This document shows, piece after piece, positions 1 to 8,078 of a stretch of DNA of 16,137 bases. Source of the DNA: Myxococcales bacterium (lineage in GTDB: Bacteria > Myxococcota > Bradymonadia > REDH01); NCBI GenBank assembly GCA_018970625.1, contig JAGWVZ010000029.1, positions 1 through 16,137 on the forward strand, read 5' to 3'. The notes below the pieces were generated by a model that saw only the letters and a list, made by a program, of their open reading frames with translations, ran no database searches and was not told the origin of the DNA. Both the position numbers and the translations under genes were made by a program. The first letter of the stretch is position 1. The number at the start of each line of letters is the position of its first letter.

Positions 1-1
1 C

Positions 2-1939
2 GAAGACACCGACGCCTGTGTCGGTGACGGCTGCGGTGGACGCCGCGACGTCTCCGGCGGAGACGACGACACGGACGACACCGATGAGGGAGCAGACACC
101 GCCGGGCGCGACATCGAGAGTCCGGACACAGGCTCGGGGTGCACACCGGGCGCACAGGTGTGTGTGGACGCCAACACGGCGGGCGTTTGTCTGGCCGACG
201 GCGTGTCCGTCACGCCTATTCCGTGCGCCGCAGGCCAGACCTGTCAGAGTGGTGTCTGCGCCGAAGGCACCGCACCCGTTTGTACGCCGGGCACCGTCAA
301 CGGCTGCGCCAGTGGCTCTGCGCTGCTGCGCTGCAACGACGACGGGTCCGCGTTTGTGGAATCTCCATGTCCCGCCGACGCCGCCATCTGTCGCGACGGT
401 GCCTGCGAATCCACGATCTGCGACGCTGGCGAACGTTCGTGTCGGGGGGCCGATGTCGTTTCGTGCAACGCCGACGGTCAGGACTTCAGCGTCGTCGAGA
501 CGTGCCCCATCGCCTGCTCTGCGGGTCGCTGTGTCGACACCGACGCCTGTGCGTTCGACGGAAAATACTACCTCGGCTGTGACTTCTGGGCTGTTTACCT
601 CGACAATGAGGCTCGCGGCCTTGGTTTTGGCCTTACCGTCTCAAACCCAGGCGGTAATGACGTGAATTTTGACATTCTTGGCCCCGGCGACGCCGTCCTG
701 CAGAGCGGCGTTGTGGCAGGCGGCGCACTGGCCTTCGTGGACCTGTCGACCGCGGTGCAACCGAACGGCTCGGGCATCACCGACAGCGCCTACCGCGTTC
801 GCGCCAACGGGCCTGTGACGGTGCACCAGTTCAATCCCCCGAACAACATCGTCGAAGGCTACTCCAACGACGCCTCGCTGCTCCTGCCCTCCAACGCGCT
901 GGGCACCAGCTACCGCGTCATGGCCTACCATTCGGGCGACGACCTCGCGATCTTCGCCCGTCTGTCGGCGCGCTGGTACGTGACCATCGTCGCTACCAGT
1001 GAAGGCACAACCGACGTCACCATCAACACCCCCGCAGGCATTTCGGCCGGCACGGGTGTCACCGCCATGGCCCCGAACAGCACCAACACCATCACGCTGC
1101 AGCGCGGCCAGGTGCTCACCCTCATGGCCGAGCGAAACAACGGTGACGAACCGGACGCGGACGATCCGGCCGACGTGACCGGCATGTCCATTGACGCCAC
1201 CCAGCCCATCGCCGTCTTCTCGGGCAGCGAGGCCTCGTACATCCCCGACGACACCGGCGCTGCCGACCACATCGAGCAGCAGCTCTACCCCGTCGACACG
1301 TGGGGCACCGAGTATGTCGTCGCAAAATTCGCTCCGCGCGGCGGCGAAGACGACATTTTCCGGGTCATGACCAACACCGCCGGCACCCGTCTCACCACCA
1401 TTCCGCCCATCGAAGGTGTCAACGGCCGTGTGCTGAACAACCCCGGCGACGCAGTCGAGTTCCTGTACCGCGGCGACTTTGTTGTGCAGGCCACCGCACC
1501 CATCTCCGTGGGCCAGTTCATGGTGGGCTCCCTGTACCCCGGCTTCGGTGCCAACTGCAGCGGCACGCGCACCACCGGCTGTGTCATTCCGCTGGCACCC
1601 GAATGCGGCAACACCAAGCGACTCGGCGACCCGGCGTTCCTGTTGCCCGTCGCTTCGTCGCAGCTGCGAACCGACTACAACTTCCTGGTGCCCGAGGGCT
1701 ACACCGAGAACTGGGTCTCGATTGTGCTGCCCACCGGTGCCACGGCCGAGCTCGACGGCACCGCAGTCACCGCAACGCCGACCACGATTGCCGGCACCAG
1801 CTGGCAGATCGTGCGCGTTGAGGTGGCGCCTGGAACGCACCGCCTGGTCAGCAGTGCTCCGTCGGGTCTGTATGTCTACGGGTATGGTTGCGACGTGTCG
1901 TACGCCTATCCCGGCGGCCTGAATCTGGACACCGAATAA
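2..1939 (+). CDS. IgGFc-binding-like secreted protein with Cys-rich repeats (5' end outside window)
   Basis: The frame is open to the left edge, so the true start and any signal peptide lie upstream; the GTG at 158 is internal. Visible order: an Asp/Thr-rich low-complexity linker (about 59-139); three tandem six-cysteine repeats (about 140-259, 281-406 and 419-532) with similar spacing (C-x6/7-C-x7/8-C-x11/12-C-x3-6-C-x4-C); then a beta-rich domain of about 460 residues ending in GYGCDVSYAYPGG at 1882-1920. That ending, and the opening YYLGCDFWAVYLDN, are typical of the IgGFc-binding protein family found in Myxococcota and Bradymonadia. The protein is most likely exported and surface-exposed, with disulfide-bonded repeats as a stalk. 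Real IgG binding is not implied; the name comes from the eukaryotic relative. Ligand unknown. The family call is from remembered motifs, not a search. Confidence 0.8.
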   Translation, partial: EDTDACVGDGCGGRRDVSGGDDDTDDTDEGADTAGRDIESPDTGSGCTPGAQVCVDANTAGVCLADGVSVTPIPCAAGQTCQSGVCAEGTAPVCTPGTVNGCASGSALLRCNDDGSAFVESPCPADAAICRDGACESTICDAGERSCRGADVVSCNADGQDFSVVETCPIACSAGRCVDTDACAFDGKYYLGCDFWAVYLDNEARGLGFGLTVSNPGGNDVNFDILGPGDAVLQSGVVAGGALAFVDLSTAVQPNGSGITDSAYRVRANGPVTVHQFNPPNNIVEGYSNDASLLLPSNALGTSYRVMAYHSGDDLAIFARLSARWYVTIVATSEGTTDVTINTPAGISAGTGVTAMAPNSTNTITLQRGQVLTLMAERNNGDEPDADDPADVTGMSIDATQPIAVFSGSEASYIPDDTGAADHIEQQLYPVDTWGTEYVVAKFAPRGGEDDIFRVMTNTAGTRLTTIPPIEGVNGRVLNNPGDAVEFLYRGDFVVQATAPISVGQFMVGSLYPGFGANCSGTRTTGCVIPLAPECGNTKRLGDPAFLLPVASSQLRTDYNFLVPEGYTENWVSIVLPTGATAELDGTAVTATPTTIAGTSWQIVRVEVAPGTHRLVSSAPSGLYVYGYGCDVSYAYPGGLNLDTE

Positions 1940-2007
1940 TTCAACCTCGTCAGGCACTTACCCAACCCGCGTGAAACGCCGACTGGACAGCCGTCTGCGC
2001 ATCACCC

Positions 2008-4419
2008 ATGATTCCGGGGTCTGAACTGCCCGCCCCCATTTATGTCATGCTGTCGTCGGCTCCCCGCCGTTCCGAACTCGCTGCGCTGCGCAGGCAGCTG
2101 CGCGCCGAACGGCATGCCGGATTAGCCGGGCTGCCGGGTTCAGGGCGACTCTCGCTGGCCAGACTGGCGTTGCCCGAAGCCGAGGTCATCACGTTCGACG
2201 ACTGGTCGGCCGACCGCATCGTTCCCGACGCGGGGCTCATTGTTGACGCGCGCGGGTCGGTCTTCGACTCGCAGCCCACTCCCTTCCAGACACCACACAA
2301 AACCCGCACGGCGGGCCCGGTGCTCTGGCTTCTGGACGCAAGACCGACCGGACTTGCCTGGTGCGCCATTCTGAATGCGCTGCCGCTCGCCGCGGCAAAG
2401 GCGCTGCTGTTGCACGAGGCGCGAACCGTCGATCCCATGTTCGACGCTGCACACCTCAACAGCGGGCAGTGGCAGGAGCTGTGGCGCAACACCGCCGGCC
2501 TGCCCGGACTGCTGGTCCTTGCAGGGAAAGCCCTGCCATCACTGGGGTTCAGGGCTACCAATCGTGCCCTGGTCACCCTGGGCCATCCCGATAACGTACT
2601 CGACCAGGAGTGGTTTACCGAACCACTCCTCAGGCGTGTTGCCGCGCTCGATACCGCACAGCGGGCACTCACCACCGCCGCCCTGGTGGTCGACCGCACG
2701 CTGCCCATCGAGTCGCTGATGACGCTGGCCGGGCTTCCACGGGCCAGAAGCGCAAGTCAGGTCGGCCACTGGTTCGACTCCGGGCTCCTGTTACCCGCCA
2801 CAGAGATTGAACAAGGAGTCTCACTACCCGCACCGGTACGAAGCACGTTGCGCCACAGCCGCTCGGTGACCCGCCTGCCGCTTGCAGAGACGGTCGAGCG
2901 CCTGTTTGACCTGCACACGCCGGTCCCGGACGATCCCGAAGCTGCGCTGGAAGAGAGCGCCTGGAGCGACCTGCTGTACGCGGCCACCCTGACAGGTTTG
3001 CCCGCATTGCTGCGCTGGAAACTACTGCAGCGTCTGGACGATACAGCACGTACGCCCGCTCAGCTGGCGGCGCTTCAGTCCATCGGTCATGAAGGTTCGG
3101 ATGATCCGGTCGACAGCCTGCTGCTGGCACGCCGACTTCGACGCACCGGCCAGTTTGACCTGTCGCTCTCGGCTTCGACCGCCGCCCTGAACAACGAGGC
3201 GTTGCTCGCTGCTGCCTGTCTTGAACATGGGCGCACCCTCTATGCATCGGGGCGATTGCAGGAGTCGTCCACCATGCTGGGCTCCCTGCCGGACGACGCT
3301 CCGCCCGCATGGCGCTGTGAGGCGCTGCGCACCCGGGCGGCGATCGCGCTGGCATTCGACCTCGTCAGTGAAGCGCGCCTGCTGGCACAACAGTCCCTAC
3401 AGCTGGCGACTGCAAACGCGCTGAGTGCTGCGCAGGCGCGCTCGATGGGGTTGCTGGCATCGATCGAAATGGCTGACTCCCGTCTCGAACCAGCGCTCGA
3501 ACATTTACTGCAAGTACGCGAATTCTTTCGCAAAAGAAATGATTCGCGCGGAGAACTCGCCGCCCAGGTCACGCTCGCGTCTCTGTATATTGCGCAGCAA
3601 CGACACGCCGACGCCGACGTGGTGCTCACCGAAGCCGAGCTCGCGCTGGCGCGGCGCGAAGACTCCGCCCTGTTGAGCATGACCTTTGCTGCCCGTGCGC
3701 TGTCTCATATGGACCAGGGAAACTGGACAGAGGCGCGCTCGTGGATGGAGCGCGGATTTGCCTTTACGACGGATCGTCAGCCGCGTGTCTATGCCTGGCT
3801 GGGGGCGCACGCCGGCGTCTGGCATGCGTTACAGGGCGATCGCGATACCGCGCGCAACCGCTTTGCCGACACGGTTGTGCGGTTCGCGCGCATGGGCGAC
3901 CTTCGAAATACGCGCCTGTTCGGTGGCTGGATGGCTCTTTTGGCCGACGTCCCCGAGGAAGCCGCCGCCATTATGGGACACAGCGCGCCCTCGTCTGCCG
4001 AGCTGCTTGCGCTGGCATCGCTGCGTCAGGGCGACCCTCCGAGAAGCTGTGATTCGGCATGGATTCGACTGGCATCGCAGTTCGCGCAAGTGGTGGCACG
4101 ACCCACGCTGGCGTACGACGGGCACTGGATTCTGACCTCGCAGGGCGAGCGCATTGACCTGACGAGGCGCACGCCGGCTCGGAAGATTCTGGCCACGCTG
4201 ATTCACGCGATGGAACACCACTTGGGAGCATTGTCCACAGCTGAACTCTTTGCCGCGGCCTGGCCGGGTGATCGCAGCCGTCAGGACGCCGCCCGGGCTC
4301 GTGTCTACGTGGCCATCAATGAGCTAAGGCGATCAGGACTGGCGTCGGTGTTACGCAGCGACGCGAACGGGTACTGGTTGCAGGGCGTGCGTCTACATGT
4401 GGACGCGAACGAGACGTAA
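2008..4419 (+). CDS. STAND-type TPR transcriptional regulator with C-terminal winged helix and degenerate P-loop
   Basis: 803 aa. The C-terminal ~100 residues (about 701-797; conserved core AWPGDRSRQDAARARVYVAI, then a GYWL wing) match the winged-helix DNA-binding domain that ends many myxobacterial/Bradymonadia STAND regulators. Residues ~355-640 are alpha-helical TPR-like repeats. The N-terminus still follows the STAND layout: RRSELAALRRQL (20-31, like the usual GREAEL.AL start), GLPGSGRLSLA (41-51) where the Walker A GPGGVGKTTLA would be, VLWLLDAR (105-112) where Walker B would be, and a GLP motif (164-166). The P-loop Lys is Arg and the following Thr is Leu, so ATP binding is probably lost. 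ATG 2008 is the first start after an in-frame stop at 1972 but has no clear Shine-Dalgarno. It lies 68 nt after the surface-protein gene on the same strand, which it may regulate (inference). Target and signal are unknown. Confidence 0.75.
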   Translation: MIPGSELPAPIYVMLSSAPRRSELAALRRQLRAERHAGLAGLPGSGRLSLARLALPEAEVITFDDWSADRIVPDAGLIVDARGSVFDSQPTPFQTPHKTRTAGPVLWLLDARPTGLAWCAILNALPLAAAKALLLHEARTVDPMFDAAHLNSGQWQELWRNTAGLPGLLVLAGKALPSLGFRATNRALVTLGHPDNVLDQEWFTEPLLRRVAALDTAQRALTTAALVVDRTLPIESLMTLAGLPRARSASQVGHWFDSGLLLPATEIEQGVSLPAPVRSTLRHSRSVTRLPLAETVERLFDLHTPVPDDPEAALEESAWSDLLYAATLTGLPALLRWKLLQRLDDTARTPAQLAALQSIGHEGSDDPVDSLLLARRLRRTGQFDLSLSASTAALNNEALLAAACLEHGRTLYASGRLQESSTMLGSLPDDAPPAWRCEALRTRAAIALAFDLVSEARLLAQQSLQLATANALSAAQARSMGLLASIEMADSRLEPALEHLLQVREFFRKRNDSRGELAAQVTLASLYIAQQRHADADVVLTEAELALARREDSALLSMTFAARALSHMDQGNWTEARSWMERGFAFTTDRQPRVYAWLGAHAGVWHALQGDRDTARNRFADTVVRFARMGDLRNTRLFGGWMALLADVPEEAAAIMGHSAPSSAELLALASLRQGDPPRSCDSAWIRLASQFAQVVARPTLAYDGHWILTSQGERIDLTRRTPARKILATLIHAMEHHLGALSTAELFAAAWPGDRSRQDAARARVYVAINELRRSGLASVLRSDANGYWLQGVRLHVDANET

Positions 4420-4455
4420 CCCCGGAAGAACCGGCGACTTCGCGCACCGGGTACG

Positions 4456-4983
4456 TCAGTCGATTTCGACCTGAAAGGTGCCGTCGTACACACATCCGTC
4501 GCTGCTGGTGCCCGTAAAGTCACCCTCGATGGAACGTCCGAACGCCGAGGTCTCACCACGCCATCGCAGTGTCGCAGACACCTCGGTGCCGTCTTCGAGT
4601 TGATACACCTCCTGCGTTGTCCATTGTACGCATAGACCGTTGGTGCGGGTGTTTGAAACAACGGTAGCCGTTGAACCCGTCTCCATTTCCAGCTCGCTAT
4701 CGGGTACTCCGGCAGACGAGCCACTTTCAGGCTGGCCCGAGAAGGTTTGGCGGACATTCCAGGGTTCCCGAAACCGAACCCTTATCTCGCCATTACGGCT
4801 CTCGTCGTAGCAACCGGTGCGTTCAGCGCGCCCCTCCAGCTGCCACGCACCCGAATAATCAGGCTTGCTGCTGGTCTGACAGCTGTCCGAGAACAGATCG
4901 GCCAGAAAATCGTCACACGACACCGTCCCTGCGCCCGATAAAGCCAGCAGAGCAAAGGAAAATACTCGGGATAAATTCCGCAT
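4456..4983 (-). CDS. Putative lipoprotein
   Basis: 175 aa from the ATG at 4983. A second in-frame ATG lies 6 nt upstream (4989), but the AAGG motif of the leader is about 8 nt from 4983 and only 2-3 nt from 4989, so 4983 is preferred. The N-terminus is Arg-containing, then hydrophobic (FSFALLALSGAG), then TVSC with Cys23 as the likely lipidated residue; the lipobox is imperfect (Thr at -3). The mature part (residues ~45-175) has beta-strand character and GAWQLEGRAE and GDFTGTSSDG segments, like small lipocalin-like or protease-inhibitor-like lipoproteins, but I recognise no family. Its start follows the stop of the barrel ORF by 11 nt and its ribosome site overlaps that stop, so the two are probably co-transcribed. 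It converges with the regulator gene; the 36 nt between them show no strong terminator. Confidence 0.65.
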   Translation of the reverse strand: MRNLSRVFSFALLALSGAGTVSCDDFLADLFSDSCQTSSKPDYSGAWQLEGRAERTGCYDESRNGEIRVRFREPWNVRQTFSGQPESGSSAGVPDSELEMETGSTATVVSNTRTNGLCVQWTTQEVYQLEDGTEVSATLRWRGETSAFGRSIEGDFTGTSSDGCVYDGTFQVEID

Positions 4984-4994
4984 GGTCATTACCT

Positions 4995-5645
4995 TCAGAA
5001 ATGAACGCCCACGCCGGTCAGTATGGCTGGATGGGCCACCTGATTACCCATGTTCATCCATGTAATTTCGGCGTCCACGTGCAGGCTTAGCCTCACTTTG
5101 TAGGTTCGAAGAAACAGTGCGCCTACCCGAACAAAACTGCCGACTCCAAAGCGGCCTTGTCGTACAACGCTCTCCTGCTCCTGCACGATCGCGTCACCCG
5201 TCTCTTCATATCGAAAGGTGTTGGCTGTGGTGAATCGCAACCCTGCACCACCCCCTATATACGGCGAAATAACACCATCGTGGGGCAGCCATAGCCCGGC
5301 GACATCCAGATTCCACATGAACATGGAGCCCGATCGTGCTTCATTGGTTTTTCCCTCGGGCGCTGCAAAGCGAAAACCGGTGCGCGTCTCGATCGCAAAG
5401 TGTCGCGCCTCACCCCAGTATCCAAACTCCAGCGCCGGCCCCACGCGCCCATTCAGAAACGAATTGGCGTAGGGTACGTGTGCCGCAATTCGAAAAAGAA
5501 ACCCGGAGTCGAGATCGGCCCGCCGATCCACCTGCGCGTCTGCCTGCGTGATCTCGCCCAGACGCTGTGTCATCACGCTTGCACCCCCTGCCAACATCTC
5601 GGTCGCCAACTGAGCCGCGACGACGTCGAGCTCTTCCGGCGACAT
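4995..5645 (-). CDS. Outer-membrane beta-barrel-like protein, C-terminal part of an amber-split gene
   Basis: 216 codons from ATG 5645. Residues ~45-216 show alternating strands with Gly/aromatic turns (LDSGFLFRIAAHVPYANS, GPALEFGYWG, VISPYIGGGAGLRF, GSFVRVGALFL) and end in Phe (GVGVHF), the usual C-terminal signature of an outer-membrane beta-barrel. There is no signal peptide, which a barrel needs to leave the cytoplasm. The ORF is in the same frame as the secreted ORF just upstream, separated by one TAG and three sense codons, and no convincing ribosome site precedes 5645. The N-terminal helix MSPEELDVVAAQLATEML reads as the continuation of the upstream domain. It is therefore most likely the 3' part of one longer gene. 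Internal re-initiation or amber readthrough are alternatives. Confidence 0.6.
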   Translation of the reverse strand: MSPEELDVVAAQLATEMLAGGASVMTQRLGEITQADAQVDRRADLDSGFLFRIAAHVPYANSFLNGRVGPALEFGYWGEARHFAIETRTGFRFAAPEGKTNEARSGSMFMWNLDVAGLWLPHDGVISPYIGGGAGLRFTTANTFRYEETGDAIVQEQESVVRQGRFGVGSFVRVGALFLRTYKVRLSLHVDAEITWMNMGNQVAHPAILTGVGVHF

Positions 5646-5654
5646 GGCCGACGC

Positions 5655-5960
5655 CTACGCAGAGCCTGCCACCGGCTGTTGCCAGCTGACGGTGACCATG
5701 ATGCGCTCACCGAGTCGACCGATGGTCATGGCCACCGACCGGTCACATGCTGCGCCTGTAACCTCATCCTCCATCAGCAGCGCTTGGCCACGCTCCATGA
5801 CCTCGGCCTGCCAGATATTCAGGAACGTCGTCTGCGTATTCTCATCCAGGCCCGACGCCTGAAGGTCGGTCAGGCACCAGGTCTCTGCCCATGCGGGAGC
5901 ACAGACGCTCATCATCGTGAGCCATGCGGTGGCGAACGCCGCCCTGTAGCAAAACTTCAT
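5655..5960 (-). CDS. Secreted protein, N-terminal part of an amber-split gene
   Basis: 101 aa from ATG 5960, ending at TAG 5657-5655. The chosen start gives a clear Sec signal peptide: MKFCYR, a hydrophobic core, then APAWA|E with cleavage after residue 25. An AGAGAG-type purine stretch lies just upstream. The ORF can be extended to 6020, but that puts 20 Arg-rich residues before the signal peptide. The mature part (TWCLTDLQASGLDENTQTTF; later GRLGERIMVTVSW) resembles the N-terminal module of Myxococcota/Bradymonadia proteins in which a periplasmic 'detect gene product and report activity' alpha/beta domain precedes a beta-barrel; that recollection is unverified. On its own it would be a short periplasmic protein. 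Read through the TAG, it joins the barrel ORF to give about 321 codons. Confidence 0.55.
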   Translation of the reverse strand: MKFCYRAAFATAWLTMMSVCAPAWAETWCLTDLQASGLDENTQTTFLNIWQAEVMERGQALLMEDEVTGAACDRSVAMTIGRLGERIMVTVSWQQPVAGSA

Positions 5961-6236
5961 AGACGCTCTCTGCAGTCTTCCAGAAATCCTGTCGGCGAGG
6001 CTTAGACGGGATCGTCGCACGGAGCAAACGAACCGGCAGGGCGGAGTTCACCTCCGGGCCTGTCGCAAACAACCGGAGTCGCCTTGTGCGACCCTGATCG
6101 CGGTCATTCGGTCGCACTTTTCCGACCACAGGTATCTGAATCGGCGCGCAACCAACGCGCTTGCAGAATACGGGATGAATCTGCCATCGAAGCGTCCGTG
6201 TTGTCGTGCGCCCACCGCCCTCTGGAAATCGTCGCC
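5961..6236. other. 276-bp divergent intergenic region
   Basis: The spacer lies between the minus-strand barrel gene and the plus-strand ackA-pduL fusion and must carry the promoters for both. I find no convincing -35/-10 pair on either strand. The only clear structure is the inverted repeat at 6086-6117. The fusion ORF can be extended to a TTG at 6084 through most of this stretch, but the added ~51 residues look non-coding. Confidence 0.5.
6086..6117. promoter_or_regulatory. Perfect 8-bp inverted repeat upstream of ackA-pduL
   Basis: GTGCGACC (6086-6093) and GGTCGCAC (6110-6117) are perfect reverse complements separated by 16 nt, and TTTT follows the right arm. A nested GACC/GGTC pairing (6090-6093 with 6102-6105) gives an alternative fold. 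It lies about 120 nt before the fusion gene. It could be an operator for a dimeric regulator or, read on the plus strand, a weak terminator/attenuator hairpin. Function is inferred from position only. Confidence 0.35.
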
Positions 6237-8078
6237 ATGCTCGTACTCGCTGTGAATTGTGGAAGCTCGTCGCTGAAGGTTGACCTGGTTGATACGCTGT
6301 CTGGGCGCAGCCTGGTGCAAGGTGATGTGCAACGCATCGGGGGGGATGCCGTGGCGCAGGTCGATGACGCGGCGCGAGAATCTGCACCACTGCCCGACCA
6401 CGCCGCCGCCCTGCAATGGCTGCTGCCGCGGTTATTACAGGTTACCGTTTCGAGCGCTCAAGGTAGCGATGCCAGACCGGCTACGATTGAGGGAGTCGGG
6501 CACAGGGTGGTTCACGGGGGAGAACGGTTTTCGGACCCTGTTGAAATCGACGATGACGTGCTGCGTGTGATTGAGGAGCTTGTGCCCCTGGCGCCGCTGC
6601 ATAATCCGGCGAATCTGGCGGGGATTCGCGCGGCGCGTGCGCTGTTGCCGGGGGTTCCACAGATTGCGGTGTTCGATACTGCCTTTCATGCGACGCTGCC
6701 GACCCGCGCGCGGTCGTATGCGTTGCCGGGCGACGTGGTGCAACAATTTGGGCTGCGACGTTATGGGTTTCATGGCATCAGTCATGAGTTTATTGCGCAG
6801 CGTGCGGCTCGACATCTGCAGCAGGATATTCGGGATTTACGCCTGATTACCTGTCATCTTGGAAATGGTGCGAGTATTTGCGCTGTGGAATATGGACGTT
6901 CGGTCGAGACCAGCATGGGGCTGACGCCCCTCGAAGGGCTCGTCATGGGCACTCGCTCGGGCGACCTTGACCCTGGCATATTGCTGTTGTTGCTCAACGA
7001 AGGATGGACGGCGAAGCAGATTGATGAATTACTCAACAGAAAGTCAGGGCTGGCTGGAATTTCAGGAAAAGGAAATGATTTGCGTGATATTGAGGCGGCG
7101 GCCGCTCAAGGTGATGAGGCGGCACGGCTTGCCATCCACGTTTGTGCGCATCGGGTTCGCAAATATATCGGTGCCTATGCAGCCGTGATGGGCGGCGTCG
7201 ATGCCATTATTTTTTCGGCTGGAATTGGCGAAAACTCGGCCGGCATGCGCCATCGCATCGCGCAGCGACTCGAATTTCTGGGCTCGCGCTTCGACGAGGA
7301 CCGAAATCGCGAAGTGCGCGTGACGGCCGAGCAGCCGGTTGCGGAGCTGGGCGATGAACGTGCGCGCTGTCGCCTGCTGGTGGTGCGCACCGATGAACAG
7401 CTGGCGATTGCGCGCGAGACGGCCGCTCTGGTGCTGCAGCGGCAGCGTGTTTCACAGGGGCGCGCCATCCCCGTCGCGGTCAGCGCGCGCCATGTTCATC
7501 TCTCACAAGACGCGGTCGAGGCGTTGTTCGGAACGGGTTACCAACTGACTGTAAAGAAGCCGCTATCGCAACCCGGCCAGTTTGCCTGCAACGAGACAGT
7601 GACGCTGGTCGGCCCGAAGCGCAGCCTGGAGAATGTGCGCGTACTTGGACCGGCGCGTTCATTGAATCAGGTGGAAATCTCGCGCACCGATGAATTCTTT
7701 CTGGGAATTGATGCGCCGGTTCGGGCATCAGGAGACATCGCCAACACGCCGGGAATTCGGCTGGTGGGTCCCGCCGGAACCGTCGATTTGCGGCAGGGTG
7801 TCATTTGCGCATGGCGGCATATTCACATGACACCTGCCGACGCCGAGTTCTTTGGTGTGCACGACCGCGACGTTGTCGAGGTTTCGGTGCGAAGCGAAGA
7901 CCGTTCGCTGACGTTCGGTGATGTACTGATTCGGGTATCTCGCGATTATGCACTCGAAATGCATATTGACACCGACGAAGGCAACGCCGCAGAGATCAGT
8001 GAAGGCGCAACCGGCGAACTCATGAAGCGCCGCACCCGCTTCGACAGTCATCATGGTGAATCAACACAACGCGGATGA
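6237..8078 (+). CDS. Bifunctional acetate kinase - PduL-type phosphate acyltransferase fusion
   Basis: 613 aa from ATG 6237, which gives the canonical start MLVLAVNCGSSSLK and has a GGA about 10 nt upstream. Residues 1-~400 form a full acetate kinase: N7, GHRVVHGG (R90), FDTAFH (D147), FHGISH (H179), CHLGNGAS, MGTRSGDLDP (R240), GIGENS, and TDEQLAIA (E387, where family members have the Mg-binding Glu). Residues ~410-596 form a full PduL phosphotransacylase: SARHVHL (H419, H421), GPARSLNQVEIS (R474, E480), RHIHM (H528, H530) and MHIDTDEGNA (H576), i.e. the His/Glu set expected for its two zinc sites. The linker is only ~10 residues. Together the domains would convert acetyl-CoA (or propionyl-CoA) plus Pi to acyl-phosphate, then to the acid plus ATP, or the reverse for assimilation. 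There is no encapsulation peptide and no shell gene nearby, so it is probably cytosolic. Confidence 0.92.
   Translation: MLVLAVNCGSSSLKVDLVDTLSGRSLVQGDVQRIGGDAVAQVDDAARESAPLPDHAAALQWLLPRLLQVTVSSAQGSDARPATIEGVGHRVVHGGERFSDPVEIDDDVLRVIEELVPLAPLHNPANLAGIRAARALLPGVPQIAVFDTAFHATLPTRARSYALPGDVVQQFGLRRYGFHGISHEFIAQRAARHLQQDIRDLRLITCHLGNGASICAVEYGRSVETSMGLTPLEGLVMGTRSGDLDPGILLLLLNEGWTAKQIDELLNRKSGLAGISGKGNDLRDIEAAAAQGDEAARLAIHVCAHRVRKYIGAYAAVMGGVDAIIFSAGIGENSAGMRHRIAQRLEFLGSRFDEDRNREVRVTAEQPVAELGDERARCRLLVVRTDEQLAIARETAALVLQRQRVSQGRAIPVAVSARHVHLSQDAVEALFGTGYQLTVKKPLSQPGQFACNETVTLVGPKRSLENVRVLGPARSLNQVEISRTDEFFLGIDAPVRASGDIANTPGIRLVGPAGTVDLRQGVICAWRHIHMTPADAEFFGVHDRDVVEVSVRSEDRSLTFGDVLIRVSRDYALEMHIDTDEGNAAEISEGATGELMKRRTRFDSHHGESTQRG

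Larger units (their letters stand above)
4995..5960 (-). pseudogene. Single secreted beta-barrel gene interrupted by an in-frame TAG (5655-5657)
   Basis: The two ORFs above share one frame. On the minus strand the junction reads GCG TAG GCG TCG GCC ATG. Read through, the product has a signal peptide (1-25), a periplasmic domain (~26-120) and a C-terminal barrel (~145-321), a complete architecture that neither half has alone. One substitution, for example CAG to TAG, would explain the split. The rest of both halves looks intact, so the lesion is recent, or it is a sequencing error, or the stop is read through. Confidence 0.55.

Noticed and set aside
641..1957. 438-aa open frame on the minus strand opposite the IgGFc-like gene
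   Set aside because: Composition is Gly/Val/His-rich without domains, and it mirrors the codon pattern of the clearly coding plus strand; typical G+C-rich shadow ORF.
4420..4455. Bidirectional terminator between the convergent regulator and lipoprotein genes
   Set aside because: Only a 4-bp CCGG/CCGG stem (4421-4433) and no T-run; too weak to call.
6084..6236. N-terminal extension of the acetate kinase fusion from TTG 6084
   Set aside because: Acetate kinases start directly with the LVLAVNCGSSSLK-type strand; the extension is non-conserved and crosses the inverted repeat.
6237..8078. Bacterial microcompartment locus (because of the PduL domain)
   Set aside because: No shell protein, aldehyde dehydrogenase or signature enzyme nearby, and no encapsulation peptide in the fusion.
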